Source: Deltaproteobacteria bacterium
Lineage (GTDB): Bacteria; Myxococcota; Kuafuiibacteriia; Kuafuiibacteriales; Kuafuiibacteriaceae
Direction of reading: 5' to 3'
Length of the DNA: 64,000 nt
Assembly (NCBI GenBank): GCA_020632995.1
Contig: JACKEN010000001.1
Span: forward strand, 1,768,001-1,832,000
This document shows, one piece after another, positions 1-8,144 of this stretch; positions within the stretch are counted from its first letter, which is position 1, and each line of letters opens with the position of its first letter. The notes beneath the pieces were generated by a model. The model was not told the DNA's origin. It worked only from the letters and a program-made list of their open reading frames with translations, and ran no database searches. The translations under genes and the position numbers were made by a program.

Positions 1-3000
1 GCGCACCCCGCGGTCGGGGACACCAACGTGCAGGCGTTGTTGCTGCACGCGTGGACGGTGCAGGGATCTGCGTCCTCGCACTCGAAGTCGAAGTTGCAGC
101 ACCCGGGCGCCACCGTGAAGGTGCACCGGCTGCGGACGCAGCTCCCGGTGGCACACGCGTTCAGGGTCTGGCAGTCCGCGTCCACCGCGCAGCAGCCCGC
201 GATCGGCCGGTTCTCGCACACGTTGCCCACGCAGAGGTCCTGCGTGCAGCTGTCCGCGTCTGCGCACTCGGTGCTGGACTCGCAGCAGCCCGCCACCGGA
301 GCCGAGGTGCAGGTCCCGTTGCTGCAGGTGTCGGTGGTGCACGCCAGCCCGTCATCGCAGTCGGCGTCCACGCTGCAGCAGCCCGGGGTCCAGTCGTGGG
401 CGCAGAACCCGCTGGGCGGCCCGATGCACGCGTCCACCGTGCAGGCGTTCCCGTCGTCGCACTCCGCGGTGCTCGCGCAGCACCCGGCCGGAGCGTGGCT
501 GCAGACGCCCCCGGGGCCGGAGCAGAAGTCGCCCGTGCACCGGTCGGCGTCGTCGCACTGGGAGGCATGGTTGCAGCAGCTCGCCACCGCGGCGTGGCTG
601 CAAGCTCCGTTGACGCAGGTGTCGGTGGTACAGGCGTCGCCGTCCTGGCAGTCGGCCGCGGTGGCGCAGCAGCCCGCGATCGCGCTGTGCACGCAGCTCC
701 CGCTCGCGCCGCAGCGGTCCACCGTGCACGCATCGCCGTCGTCGCAGCCGCCGGCCAGGCAGGCCTGGGCGGTGATCGCCACCGGGCTGGAGCTGCCCAC
801 GTTGCCCGCCCGATCGGTGGCGCGGACGACCAGGGTGTGCGGGCCCGGCAGGAGCTCCGCCACCAGCGCGGCGGTGCTCCCGGAGTCGGTGGTGCTCGCC
901 ACCACCGCGCCGTCCACCAGCAGCTCGACGCGGCTCACCGAGGAGCCCACCTCGCTGATGTCGGCGCGGACCACCTGCGCGCCCGGGGCCACGACATCGC
1001 CCGGATGAGGCCAAGCGATCGCGACCGCCGGGGCGCTGTTGTCGATGCAGACCGAGGTCCCCTCCGAGCGCCCCACCCCGCCGTCGGTGGAGAGCGCCAC
1101 CGCCCGGAGGGTCCGGCACCCGCTCAGGCCCGCGGTGGGCCACGCCACCGTGCCCACGCCGCCGCTCACCGAGCCCGCGGGGGCGCCGTCCACCTCGAGG
1201 GTGAGGGAGGCCAGGTTGACATCGTCCGCGCCGGCCAAGGCCACGCTGACCGTGCCCCGCACCGTGCTGTACGCCTCAGGGCTCCGGATGAAGGCCTCCG
1301 GCGCGGTCGGGGTGCCGCGCACCACGAGCACCGGGTCGCTCTCCACCACCGCCTGACCCACCACCGCGCGGAGGCGCAGCTGGTGGGGCCCCGGGCTCCA
1401 CCCGCGCGCGTCCAGCACCGCGCTGCGTTCCCCCCCCTGCAGCGGGTTCGGCACCACGGGCACGTTGTCGAGGATGAGCGCGACGTCCAGCGCCCCGCCG
1501 CCCTGCACCCCGCCGCTCCCCTCACCCTGCCACTCCAGGATGAACCAGGGCCCCACGAGGCTCCCGTCCTGGGGCCGCACGATGCTGGGCGGGTTGACAG
1601 GCTGCCCGCCCGCAACCGTGGTTGCGGTGACGGTGATGACGGGCGACGCGCCCACGTTCTCGGCGTAGTCGGTGCCGCGGGCGGTGAGCTGGTGGGCCCC
1701 GAGGCCCGCCGCGTCTACGTCCCAAAGGTAGAAGAGGCTCGTGCGGCCGGCCGCCGCGAGCACCGGCGCCCCGTCGATCCACAGGGCGAGATCCCGCAGG
1801 TCCCCGGTGTCGCCGGTCGCCTGCACCACCACCGACACCATGCCAGACACGATTGCGCCGTCGGCCGGGGTGGTGATGGCGACGGTCGGCGCGGTGGTGT
1901 CGTCCGCGTTGCGGCTGGTGAAGCCGATCGTGCGCGCCGGGGCGCTGAACCCGCGGGCGTCCGCGCCGTACACGCTCAGGGTGTGCGGCCCATCCGGGAG
2001 GCGGGTGGAGTCGAGGGTGATCCGCCCCGAGGTGCCCCCCTGGGCCGCGCCGACATAGGCGCCGTCCAGCTCGAACGCGAAGGTGGTGGGGGTGAACCAG
2101 TCGTCGTGGCCCTGCGCGGTGAGGCTCGCCACCCCGGACACCACGCTCCCCTCCGCCGGGGCGGTGGTGGCCACCCACGGCGGCGCCCAGTCCACGCGGC
2201 TGCGGCGCTCCCGGAGCACGTCGTCGATCTCCCGGGCGCATGCAGGGCAGGCTGCGCCGGTGTTCGTGCGCATGAGGCACGTGGACGCCGAGCGGTAGAC
2301 GCCGGCCGCACAGTACTTGCCCCCCTGGACGCAGGTCGCGCCGCTGATGCCCTGGAACTTGAAGCAGGTGGGGTCGGCGGTGACGTTGGCCTCCCGCAGC
2401 AGCCCTGCCTCCGACGGCGTGCCGCAGCGGCTCGCCTCCACGTACTCATCCGCGAGGTGGAAGAGCGCGTGGCCCAGCTCGTGGGTGATCACGTCGCCGC
2501 CCCGGCGCATCCGCACCATGCCGCCCGAGGCCAGCTGGCTGTTGTAGTTGGCGTTGGCCCGCCCGCTCGTGGCGTTGGCGATCGCCACCACCACGTCCAC
2601 GTCGGGGGCGTTCAGGGCGGCCAGGTTCACCCGCGCGGCGTCGGCCACGATGGTCGCCCCGCCCACCTGCATGCCGAGCGCGGTGTCGGCCGGGTCGGTG
2701 TCGCTGACGTCGGTGGTGGCGGAGATGACGTCCACCACGTGGAAGTTGAAGGTGCCGGGGAAGCGCCCGTACATGTTGGCGGGGGCGCTCTGGAACTGGG
2801 CGATCGCCGCCGCCGCCACCGGCGCCCAGTCGGCGGCGGTGGTGAAGCCGTCCCCCACCAGCACCACGTCGATCGCCACGTCGAGGTTGGGCTGCTCGAT
2901 GGTGCTGGTGACGTTCAGGTTGCAGAGCTCGGGGTGCGCGACGCACCCGCTCTGAGCCCGGGCCGCGCGCGGCGCCAAACAGGTCGCGGCAAGCGCCGCC

Positions 3001-3029
3001 GCAAGTACGGTTGCAGCGAGAGGCCTCAT
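1..3029 (-). CDS. Secreted M64-type metallopeptidase with Ig-like domains and Cys-rich repeats (3' end beyond window)
   Basis: Reading from ATG at 3029 gives more than 1009 codons without a stop before the window edge. Residues 1-26 are a Sec signal peptide ending in ARAQ. Around residues 183-196 the sequence HELGHALFHLADEY carries the HExxH zinc site and the LADEY tail typical of peptidase family M64 (IgA-peptidase type). Several Ig/cadherin-like bacterial domains follow (PTVAITTPADGAIVSG-type openings). From about residue 755 to the edge there are about eight Cys-rich repeats of roughly 25 residues (CDDGxxCTxDxCxxGxC...GCC), like the slime-mould CTDC repeat seen in myxobacterial exoproteins. 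I infer a secreted or surface-anchored protease with binding modules. The start overlaps the stop of the upstream lipoprotein gene by 4 nt, so the two are probably cotranscribed. The C-terminal anchor, if any, is not visible. Confidence 0.88.
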   Translation of the reverse strand, partial: MRPLAATVLAAALAATCLAPRAARAQSGCVAHPELCNLNVTSTIEQPNLDVAIDVVLVGDGFTTAADWAPVAAAAIAQFQSAPANMYGRFPGTFNFHVVDVISATTDVSDTDPADTALGMQVGGATIVADAARVNLAALNAPDVDVVVAIANATSGRANANYNSQLASGGMVRMRRGGDVITHELGHALFHLADEYVEASRCGTPSEAGLLREANVTADPTCFKFQGISGATCVQGGKYCAAGVYRSASTCLMRTNTGAACPACAREIDDVLRERRSRVDWAPPWVATTAPAEGSVVSGVASLTAQGHDDWFTPTTFAFELDGAYVGAAQGGTSGRITLDSTRLPDGPHTLSVYGADARGFSAPARTIGFTSRNADDTTAPTVAITTPADGAIVSGMVSVVVQATGDTGDLRDLALWIDGAPVLAAAGRTSLFYLWDVDAAGLGAHQLTARGTDYAENVGASPVITVTATTVAGGQPVNPPSIVRPQDGSLVGPWFILEWQGEGSGGVQGGGALDVALILDNVPVVPNPLQGGERSAVLDARGWSPGPHQLRLRAVVGQAVVESDPVLVVRGTPTAPEAFIRSPEAYSTVRGTVSVALAGADDVNLASLTLEVDGAPAGSVSGGVGTVAWPTAGLSGCRTLRAVALSTDGGVGRSEGTSVCIDNSAPAVAIAWPHPGDVVAPGAQVVRADISEVGSSVSRVELLVDGAVVASTTDSGSTAALVAELLPGPHTLVVRATDRAGNVGSSSPVAITAQACLAGGCDDGDACTVDRCGASGSCVHSAIAGCCATAADCQDGDACTTDTCVNGACSHAAVASCCNHASQCDDADRCTGDFCSGPGGVCSHAPAGCCASTAECDDGNACTVDACIGPPSGFCAHDWTPGCCSVDADCDDGLACTTDTCSNGTCTSAPVAGCCESSTECADADSCTQDLCVGNVCENRPIAGCCAVDADCQTLNACATGSCVRSRCTFTVAPGCCNFDFECEDADPCTVHACSNNACTLVSPTAGC

Positions 3030-3511
3030 TCCCGCACCTCGATCTCGGCCAGCGCGTGCCCGTCGGGGGCGGACGCCGAGAGCAACCGATAGCGGGTGCC
3101 TGGCCCGAAGCACGGCCCCCGCAGGATGGTGCCCCCGCCCGCCCACGGGCTCCGGGCCTCGTCCTCGGGGTCGAGGGCGCTCCCCAGCGCCACCGGGATC
3201 CGCACCGGCGGGCGCCCCTCGTGCAAGATCTCCAGCAGGTGATCGGCCGCGTGGGCGGCGTGGCCCCCTTCGGCCGGCGCCGCGAAGGCGATCGGCCGCC
3301 GCGTGGCCGCGTCGAAGCGCGCCTTGCCGTCCGGGGTCAGCACCAGGGACAACAAGGCGGTCTCCGCCGCCAGCGCCCCGTGACGGAGGGCCCGAGGGGC
3401 GGTCTGGACCCCGGGCTCCGCCTCTGGAGCGCAGGCGGCAAGGAGGACCGCCCAGGTGAGCGTCAGCCACGCGGCGCGCATGGGCGTGGCCGGAATCACG
3501 TTCCGTGCCAT
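3026..3511 (-). CDS. Small putative lipoprotein
   Basis: A 161-residue frame. A better start may be the internal Met at 3481, which gives a classical lipoprotein signal (MRAAWLTLTWAVLLAAC, lipobox LAAC). From 3511 the signal simply has ten extra residues. The mature part has about 135 residues, no recognisable domain and a single later Cys. Its stop overlaps the ATG of the M64 peptidase gene by 4 nt, so translational coupling is likely and a role linked to that protease is possible. Function unknown. Confidence 0.7.
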   Translation of the reverse strand: MARNVIPATPMRAAWLTLTWAVLLAACAPEAEPGVQTAPRALRHGALAAETALLSLVLTPDGKARFDAATRRPIAFAAPAEGGHAAHAADHLLEILHEGRPPVRIPVALGSALDPEDEARSPWAGGGTILRGPCFGPGTRYRLLSASAPDGHALAEIEVRE

Positions 3512-3771
3512 GCGCGATGGCTCGCGTTCAGCCCTTCATCCCTGAAGAAAGGTGCGGACCTGGCTCCAATGTGCGGCCCGCCCGCCGCCGACCGACCGGT
3601 ACCGTGCAGGCCAGCCTGCAGCCCAGGCTCGAACGCCGCCACCGGGCCGTCCACCTGCTCGCGCGAGCGGACGCCCCCGGGCGACATCATGGGCCACCAC
3701 GCCGAGGTGCGCGCCATCACGATTCGATGCAGCCTGTCTTGCAGCGGCGACATCCGCTCGCGCCCCGCCAT
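3496..3771 (-). CDS. Possible small unknown ORF upstream of the lipoprotein gene
   Basis: A 91-codon frame starting at ATG 3771, preceded by a good purine-rich site (GAGGGG about 8 nt upstream). Third-codon GC is high in the first 50 codons and falls later. It overlaps the next gene's start by 16 nt. It contains no signal peptide, membrane segment or recognisable domain. It could be a real small protein or only untranslated leader; I favour neither strongly. Confidence 0.25.
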   Translation of the reverse strand: MAGRERMSPLQDRLHRIVMARTSAWWPMMSPGGVRSREQVDGPVAAFEPGLQAGLHGTGRSAAGGPHIGARSAPFFRDEGLNASHRAWHGT

Positions 3772-3868
3772 CTTCCACCCCTCTTCACGAACCGATCAGC
3801 CGCGCCACGGCCCGCGGTGACACCACCCCCGGCGGTCACAGCGCGACGCCGGTGGGCACAACTGAACC
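3512..3868. other. Divergent intergenic region
   Basis: This 357-base spacer lies between the minus-strand lipoprotein/M64 pair and the plus-strand lipoprotein at 3869. It should hold both promoters, but I see no convincing -35/-10 pair. The only coding candidate is the weak 91-codon minus-strand frame listed separately. Confidence 0.5.
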
Positions 3869-6520
3869 ATGGCCCCGCGCGCCCTCCTCGCCCTCGCCCT
3901 CGCGCCCATCCTGGCCTGCGGCGGCGAGGATCCGAGCCCCGCCGACGTGGTGGAGGTGGTGCCCTTCCCCAGCACCCGGGTCCTCAGCGCCGACGCCCTC
4001 GCGGCCCTCCAGGCCGAGTCGGGCTCCGGCCGCCTGGTGTTCTCGCCTCCGCCCGCCGGGCTCACGCTCGAGGTGGGGGACGTGCTCGTGGCCGGGCTGT
4101 CCGACAGCACCCCGAGCGGCCTGCTCCGCCTCGTCACCGCGGTGCAGGCCGAGGGCACCGCCCTGACGGTGGAGACGGTGGACGCCCCGCTGCAACTCGC
4201 CTTTCGTCGGGTCCACGTGCGGGCCCAGCGGGACACCGGGGAGCTTGGGGACGCGACCTGGAGCGCCGCGAAGGGGGTCGGGCTCCGCCGGCAGCCGCTC
4301 CTGGATCTGACGTCCGGCTCCGCGCACACCACCCAGCACCTGACCGTCCTGCTCTTCGACGGTGACGGCGACCCCACCACCGAGGGAGACCAGATCGCGT
4401 TCGATGGCGAGCTCGGCGGTGGCCTCCAGTATCGCTTCGGCATCGACATGAACTGGGGCGAGGTCACCGACCTGCCGACCACGGTGCGCGACTGCGCCTT
4501 GGGCGTGCTGGTCGGCGCGGGCCCCGCCTGCCTGCTGGAGCAGCTCGTGCCCGAGGCTAAGATCACGTTCGAGGTGGATCCGCTCCTCGTGGCCGCGGCG
4601 TCCCTCCACGGCTCGGCCGTCCTGGACTACGCGAAGGACTTCGACCTCGGGTCGGTCCCGCTGCCGCCGGTGGGGCTGGGCCTCCTGGTCTTCACGCCCT
4701 CGGTGGACATCGTCGCGCGGGTGGAGGGGAGCGCGGCGGGCGCCTTCTCGGTCGGCGCGCACGGCTACGCCCTCTTCCACTCATCGGTGACCTTGTCCTC
4801 CAAGCACCCGGAGTCCCCCGAGCTGGAGCTCCCCCGCCTCGAGGACATCGACTTCACGCCGGAGGAGCCGCAGGTCACCTTGCACGCACACGCCAAGGCG
4901 GGGGTCGGGGCGCGTCTGGTGCTCTCCCTCTACTCGGTGGTAGGCCCCTACGCCACCGCCCGCGCCTTCGTGGCCCTCGACGCGGATCCGCTCGACGGGC
5001 CGTGCTTCACCCTCCGGGCCGGGATCGACGCGGAGCTCGGGGTGCTGGTCACCAGCCCCAACCTCCCCCTCCTCGGGCGCGTCACCCTGGCCGACTGGCG
5101 CTCCGGCCCGCTCCAGCCCCTCGAGCTCGACGTGGCCTCGGGCGCCTGCACCCTGGGCCCCCTCGACGCACCGGCCCTCCCCCCCGGCGCCGGCCCCGAC
5201 GCCCGCGCCCTCGCGATGCCGCGCTTCACGCCCTGGGCCGAGAGCCTCGGCGGCGCGGTGGACGGCCTCGCCGCCGCGGCACCCACCGCCGACGGCACCG
5301 CGTGGACCGAGGTCCACCGCACCATCGACGATCGCACCGTGCTCGCCGGCGCCCACGCGAAGGGCCTGGTGAAGATCGATGGCGACGGGGAGGTGGTGTG
5401 GAGCCGCCGCTACTCGAGCGAGGCCGGCGGCCAAGCGCTGGCGCTCGTGCGCCTGACCGACGGCACCGACGGCACCCTCTTCGGCCTCGCCGCCGCCAGC
5501 GGGCTCGATCCCCTCAGCGTGGTACAGCTGGCGCAGGACGGCTCGCCCCTCGCCCGAGTGGCCCTCTCGGCCGACCTGCCGTGCGACCCGCAGCCGGTGG
5601 CCCTCGCCCGCGACGGCGAGCGCCTGGTGGCCCTCGCGCGCTGCGTCGATGAGCAGGCTGCCCTGCTCTTCGAGCTCACCCCGTCGGGCGCCGACCTGCG
5701 GGTGCTGCGCGACGCCCAGGGCCGTCGACTCGCCCCCCAGGCGCTGGCCGCGCGGGACGGCGAGACGTTCGTCGCGGGGGTGCTGCGCACCGCGGCCGGC
5801 GATCGCCTCTTCGCGACCCGGCTCTCCTCGGACGGCACGCCCACCCAAGCGACCCAGGTTGAGGGCTGCCCGGAGGCTCCGGACCTCGCGCCGACCCGGG
5901 CGCTCCTCGAGGCCGACGGACAGATCGCGGTGGTGGGGAGCGCGGGTGGCCACCGCGGCGCGTTCCTGATCGCCTGGCGCCCCGACGGCGCGCTCGGCTT
6001 CGCCCGCTTCCCGGGGCTCGGCTTCGGCCTCTCGCGGGTCCTCACCCTCACCGACGTCCAGGCCCTGCCCACCGGCGGCTACGTCGCGGTGGGCTCCACC
6101 GTCGACCTCACCGGCGACACCGATCGCGCCCGCACCCCGACCATCTTCGCGGCGGGCCTCGACGCGGTGGGCCGGATCTTCTGGGCCCGGGACTACGCGC
6201 TCGGCGCGCCCGGAGCCTGGCGACCGGTGGCCCACCCCGGCCTCCGCCTCACCGACGAAGGCGGGGCGCTCCTCGCCGCGGTGGCGGCGGACGACGGCGA
6301 CGGCGGCGCCGCCTGGGCCCTCCACGTCCGCGCCCGCGACGGGGGCATCGACCTCGATCCTGCACGCGCCGACGCAGCGCCCCTCGCGATCCAGGACCTG
6401 GAGTGCGCGGTCGAGAGCGCCCCGTGGGCGGCCGAGGTCACGAGCACCGCGCTCGCCCCGAGCGGCCTGCCGGTGGTGGCGACACCCATCACCGTGTCAG
6501 CCCGGCGCCAGACCCCCTGA
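3869..6520 (+). CDS. Large lipoprotein with propeller-like C-terminal half, unknown function
   Basis: 883 residues. The N-terminus MAPRALLALALAPILACGG is a lipoprotein signal with lipobox ILAC, so the protein is probably membrane-anchored and periplasmic or surface-exposed. The N-terminal half (to about 430) is beta-rich and alternates hydrophobic strands. The C-terminal half repeats short blocks of the type GEVVWSRRY, GRIFWARDY and FVAGVLRT separated by Asp/Gly turns, as in beta-propeller or Kelch-like myxobacterial exoproteins. I do not recognise a catalytic motif. The ATG was chosen for its signal peptide; the Shine-Dalgarno is weak. The gene stands alone and converges on the barrel-like protein downstream (6-base gap). 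Confidence 0.8.
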   Translation: MAPRALLALALAPILACGGEDPSPADVVEVVPFPSTRVLSADALAALQAESGSGRLVFSPPPAGLTLEVGDVLVAGLSDSTPSGLLRLVTAVQAEGTALTVETVDAPLQLAFRRVHVRAQRDTGELGDATWSAAKGVGLRRQPLLDLTSGSAHTTQHLTVLLFDGDGDPTTEGDQIAFDGELGGGLQYRFGIDMNWGEVTDLPTTVRDCALGVLVGAGPACLLEQLVPEAKITFEVDPLLVAAASLHGSAVLDYAKDFDLGSVPLPPVGLGLLVFTPSVDIVARVEGSAAGAFSVGAHGYALFHSSVTLSSKHPESPELELPRLEDIDFTPEEPQVTLHAHAKAGVGARLVLSLYSVVGPYATARAFVALDADPLDGPCFTLRAGIDAELGVLVTSPNLPLLGRVTLADWRSGPLQPLELDVASGACTLGPLDAPALPPGAGPDARALAMPRFTPWAESLGGAVDGLAAAAPTADGTAWTEVHRTIDDRTVLAGAHAKGLVKIDGDGEVVWSRRYSSEAGGQALALVRLTDGTDGTLFGLAAASGLDPLSVVQLAQDGSPLARVALSADLPCDPQPVALARDGERLVALARCVDEQAALLFELTPSGADLRVLRDAQGRRLAPQALAARDGETFVAGVLRTAAGDRLFATRLSSDGTPTQATQVEGCPEAPDLAPTRALLEADGQIAVVGSAGGHRGAFLIAWRPDGALGFARFPGLGFGLSRVLTLTDVQALPTGGYVAVGSTVDLTGDTDRARTPTIFAAGLDAVGRIFWARDYALGAPGAWRPVAHPGLRLTDEGGALLAAVAADDGDGGAAWALHVRARDGGIDLDPARADAAPLAIQDLECAVESAPWAAEVTSTALAPSGLPVVATPITVSARRQTP

Positions 6521-6526
6521 GCAAAC

Positions 6527-7324
6527 CTACAACCCGATGTCGTAGCCGATCGCCAGCCCGATCGTCGGGGTCATCACGTACTGCCGCAGGTTGTCCTGCA
6601 GGTACGACTCCCCGAGGGCGGCCAGCTGATCCGCCAGGGCCTGGTTGGTGGGGGTGTCCACGGTGATGTCCACCGTGCTCCCCACCGTCCCGGTGAACCC
6701 GAGCGAGAGGCGGATCGAGACGGGATCCAGGGACCAGCGGTACCCGAGCTCGCCGTAGAGCATGTGCAAGGTAGACGTCGCGGACACGCTCCCGCTCACG
6801 CTCACCGCGGTGGTGACCCCGGTGACCATCGCCAGGGCGTCGGAGGCCCCGAGCGAGCCACCCAGGCGCAGGGCCTGATAGCCGAAGCGCAGGTAGAAGC
6901 CCGCCTTGGGCGACGGCCGCCACCCCACGAAGGCTCGGGCGGCCCAGCGGCCCTCGAGTGCGCTCTGCACCACGTCGGCCTCGGTCGACGCCAGCCCACC
7001 GATGCTGGTCACCACCTCGCCCACCGCGGCCAGGTATGCGTCGGGCACCGCCCCGAAGCCTCCGCCGAGCTCGAGGCGCCCGGGCAGCTCGACCGAGAGC
7101 ATCCCGCCGACCAGAATGGGCGCGTCGCTCGCCGCCTCGAGGTGGAGGGTGACGGTCGGCGCTCGAGGGGTCTCCGCCTCCACCCCCTCGACCGGGGCCG
7201 CACCGTCCTCGGCCTGAGCCAACGCGGCGCCGCTCCACGCCACGCCCAGCGCCACCCCCAGGAGGACGCGTCGGGCGGAGTCGGGGGTGGTTCGTGCGCG
7301 GGCGGCCATGACCATCTCGATCAC
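6527..7324 (-). CDS. Putative outer-membrane beta-barrel protein
   Basis: 265 residues with a Sec signal peptide (hydrophobic core VLLGVALGVAWSGAALAQA). The mature protein alternates short amphipathic strands with Gly and aromatic residues (ELGYRWSLDPVSIRLSLGF, GAVPDAYLAAVGE) and ends IGLAIGYDIGL, close to a C-terminal barrel beta-signal. This suggests an 8- to 12-strand outer-membrane or OmpA/OmpW-like barrel. An alternative start lies five codons downstream (Met at 7309). It follows lolD by 115 bases, with a hairpin between, so it is probably transcribed separately. Substrate or role unknown. Confidence 0.65.
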   Translation of the reverse strand: MIEMVMAARARTTPDSARRVLLGVALGVAWSGAALAQAEDGAAPVEGVEAETPRAPTVTLHLEAASDAPILVGGMLSVELPGRLELGGGFGAVPDAYLAAVGEVVTSIGGLASTEADVVQSALEGRWAARAFVGWRPSPKAGFYLRFGYQALRLGGSLGASDALAMVTGVTTAVSVSGSVSATSTLHMLYGELGYRWSLDPVSIRLSLGFTGTVGSTVDITVDTPTNQALADQLAALGESYLQDNLRQYVMTPTIGLAIGYDIGL

Positions 7325-7378
7325 CGAACCCGTCGCCGGCGCGGATCGCGCACGCGGCGGGGCAGATGGTCCAAAGAG

Positions 7379-7397
7379 GCGCCTCGCGGCGAGGCGC
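7379..7397 (-). terminator. Hairpin downstream of lolD
   Basis: Perfect 7-bp inverted repeat GCGCCTC/GAGGCGC with a 5-base loop, followed in the minus direction by CTCTTTGG. It sits where the lysS-lol operon should end. The U-tract is weak, so termination is an inference. Confidence 0.4.
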
Positions 7398-7439
7398 GGG
7401 TGACCGCGCGCACCCGCTGCTAGCAGGGCATCGGGCCTG

Positions 7440-8144
7440 CTAGGCCTCGAGCGGGTGCAGGACGCCCTCGGCCATGTTCAGGCGCCGGGGCATCCGCTGG
7501 GCGAGGCGGGAGCTGTGGGTGACGAGGACGATGGTGAGGCCGGTGCGGGCGTTCATCTCGTCCATCAGGTCGTGGATGCCGGCGGCGGAGGCCTCGTCGA
7601 GGTTGCCGGTGGGCTCGTCCGCGAGGAGGAGCTGGGGCTCCAGCACCAGCGCCCGGGCGATCGCCACCCGCTGCTGCTCGCCGCCGGACAGCTCACCGGG
7701 GCGGTGGTCCACGCGGTGCGCGAGGCCCACCGTACCCAGGATCGCGCGCGCACGATCGTGCGCCTCGGACTGGTTCATGCGCTGGATGAGGCCGGGCATG
7801 GCCACGTTCTCGAGGGCGGAGAACTCCGGGAGCAGGTGGTGGAACTGGAAGACGAAGCCGATCGCCTTGTTCCGGAACGCGGCGAGCATGGCCGGGGGCT
7901 TCTGGAACACGTCGGTGCCGTTGAAGTGCACCGAGCCGGCGTGGGGCACGTCGAGGGTGCCCACCACGTGCAGGAAGGTCGACTTGCCGGAGCCGGAGCG
8001 CCCGATGATCGAGATGCGCTCGCCCGCGTGGATGTCGAGGTCGATGCCGCGGAGCACCCGGATCTCGTGATCCTCGAGCCAGTAGTTCTTCACCAGCCCG
8101 CGGATCTCGACCAAGGGCCGCGCGCCACCCGTCACTTCAGTCAT
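7440..8144 (-). CDS. lolD: Lipoprotein-releasing ABC transporter ATP-binding subunit LolD
   Basis: 234 residues, the usual length for LolD. Visible motifs: Walker A GRSGSGKST (about 48-56), Q-loop FVFQFHHLLPEFSALENV with the LLPEFSALENVAMP stretch typical of the LolD/MacB group, signature LSGGEQQRVAIARAL, Walker B LLLADEPTGNLD and the H-loop VTHS. It should energise extraction of mature lipoproteins from the inner membrane for transfer to LolA. It is the last gene of lysS-lolC/E-lolD and overlaps the permease stop by 8 nt. The many lipoproteins in this window fit an active Lol pathway. Confidence 0.93.
   Translation of the reverse strand: MTEVTGGARPLVEIRGLVKNYWLEDHEIRVLRGIDLDIHAGERISIIGRSGSGKSTFLHVVGTLDVPHAGSVHFNGTDVFQKPPAMLAAFRNKAIGFVFQFHHLLPEFSALENVAMPGLIQRMNQSEAHDRARAILGTVGLAHRVDHRPGELSGGEQQRVAIARALVLEPQLLLADEPTGNLDEASAAGIHDLMDEMNARTGLTIVLVTHSSRLAQRMPRRLNMAEGVLHPLEA

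Noticed and set aside
51..3092. A 1013-codon open frame on the plus strand
   Set aside because: It is antisense to the M64 protease, is rich in His/Arg/Gly/Ala typical of out-of-frame GC-rich DNA, and has no domain.
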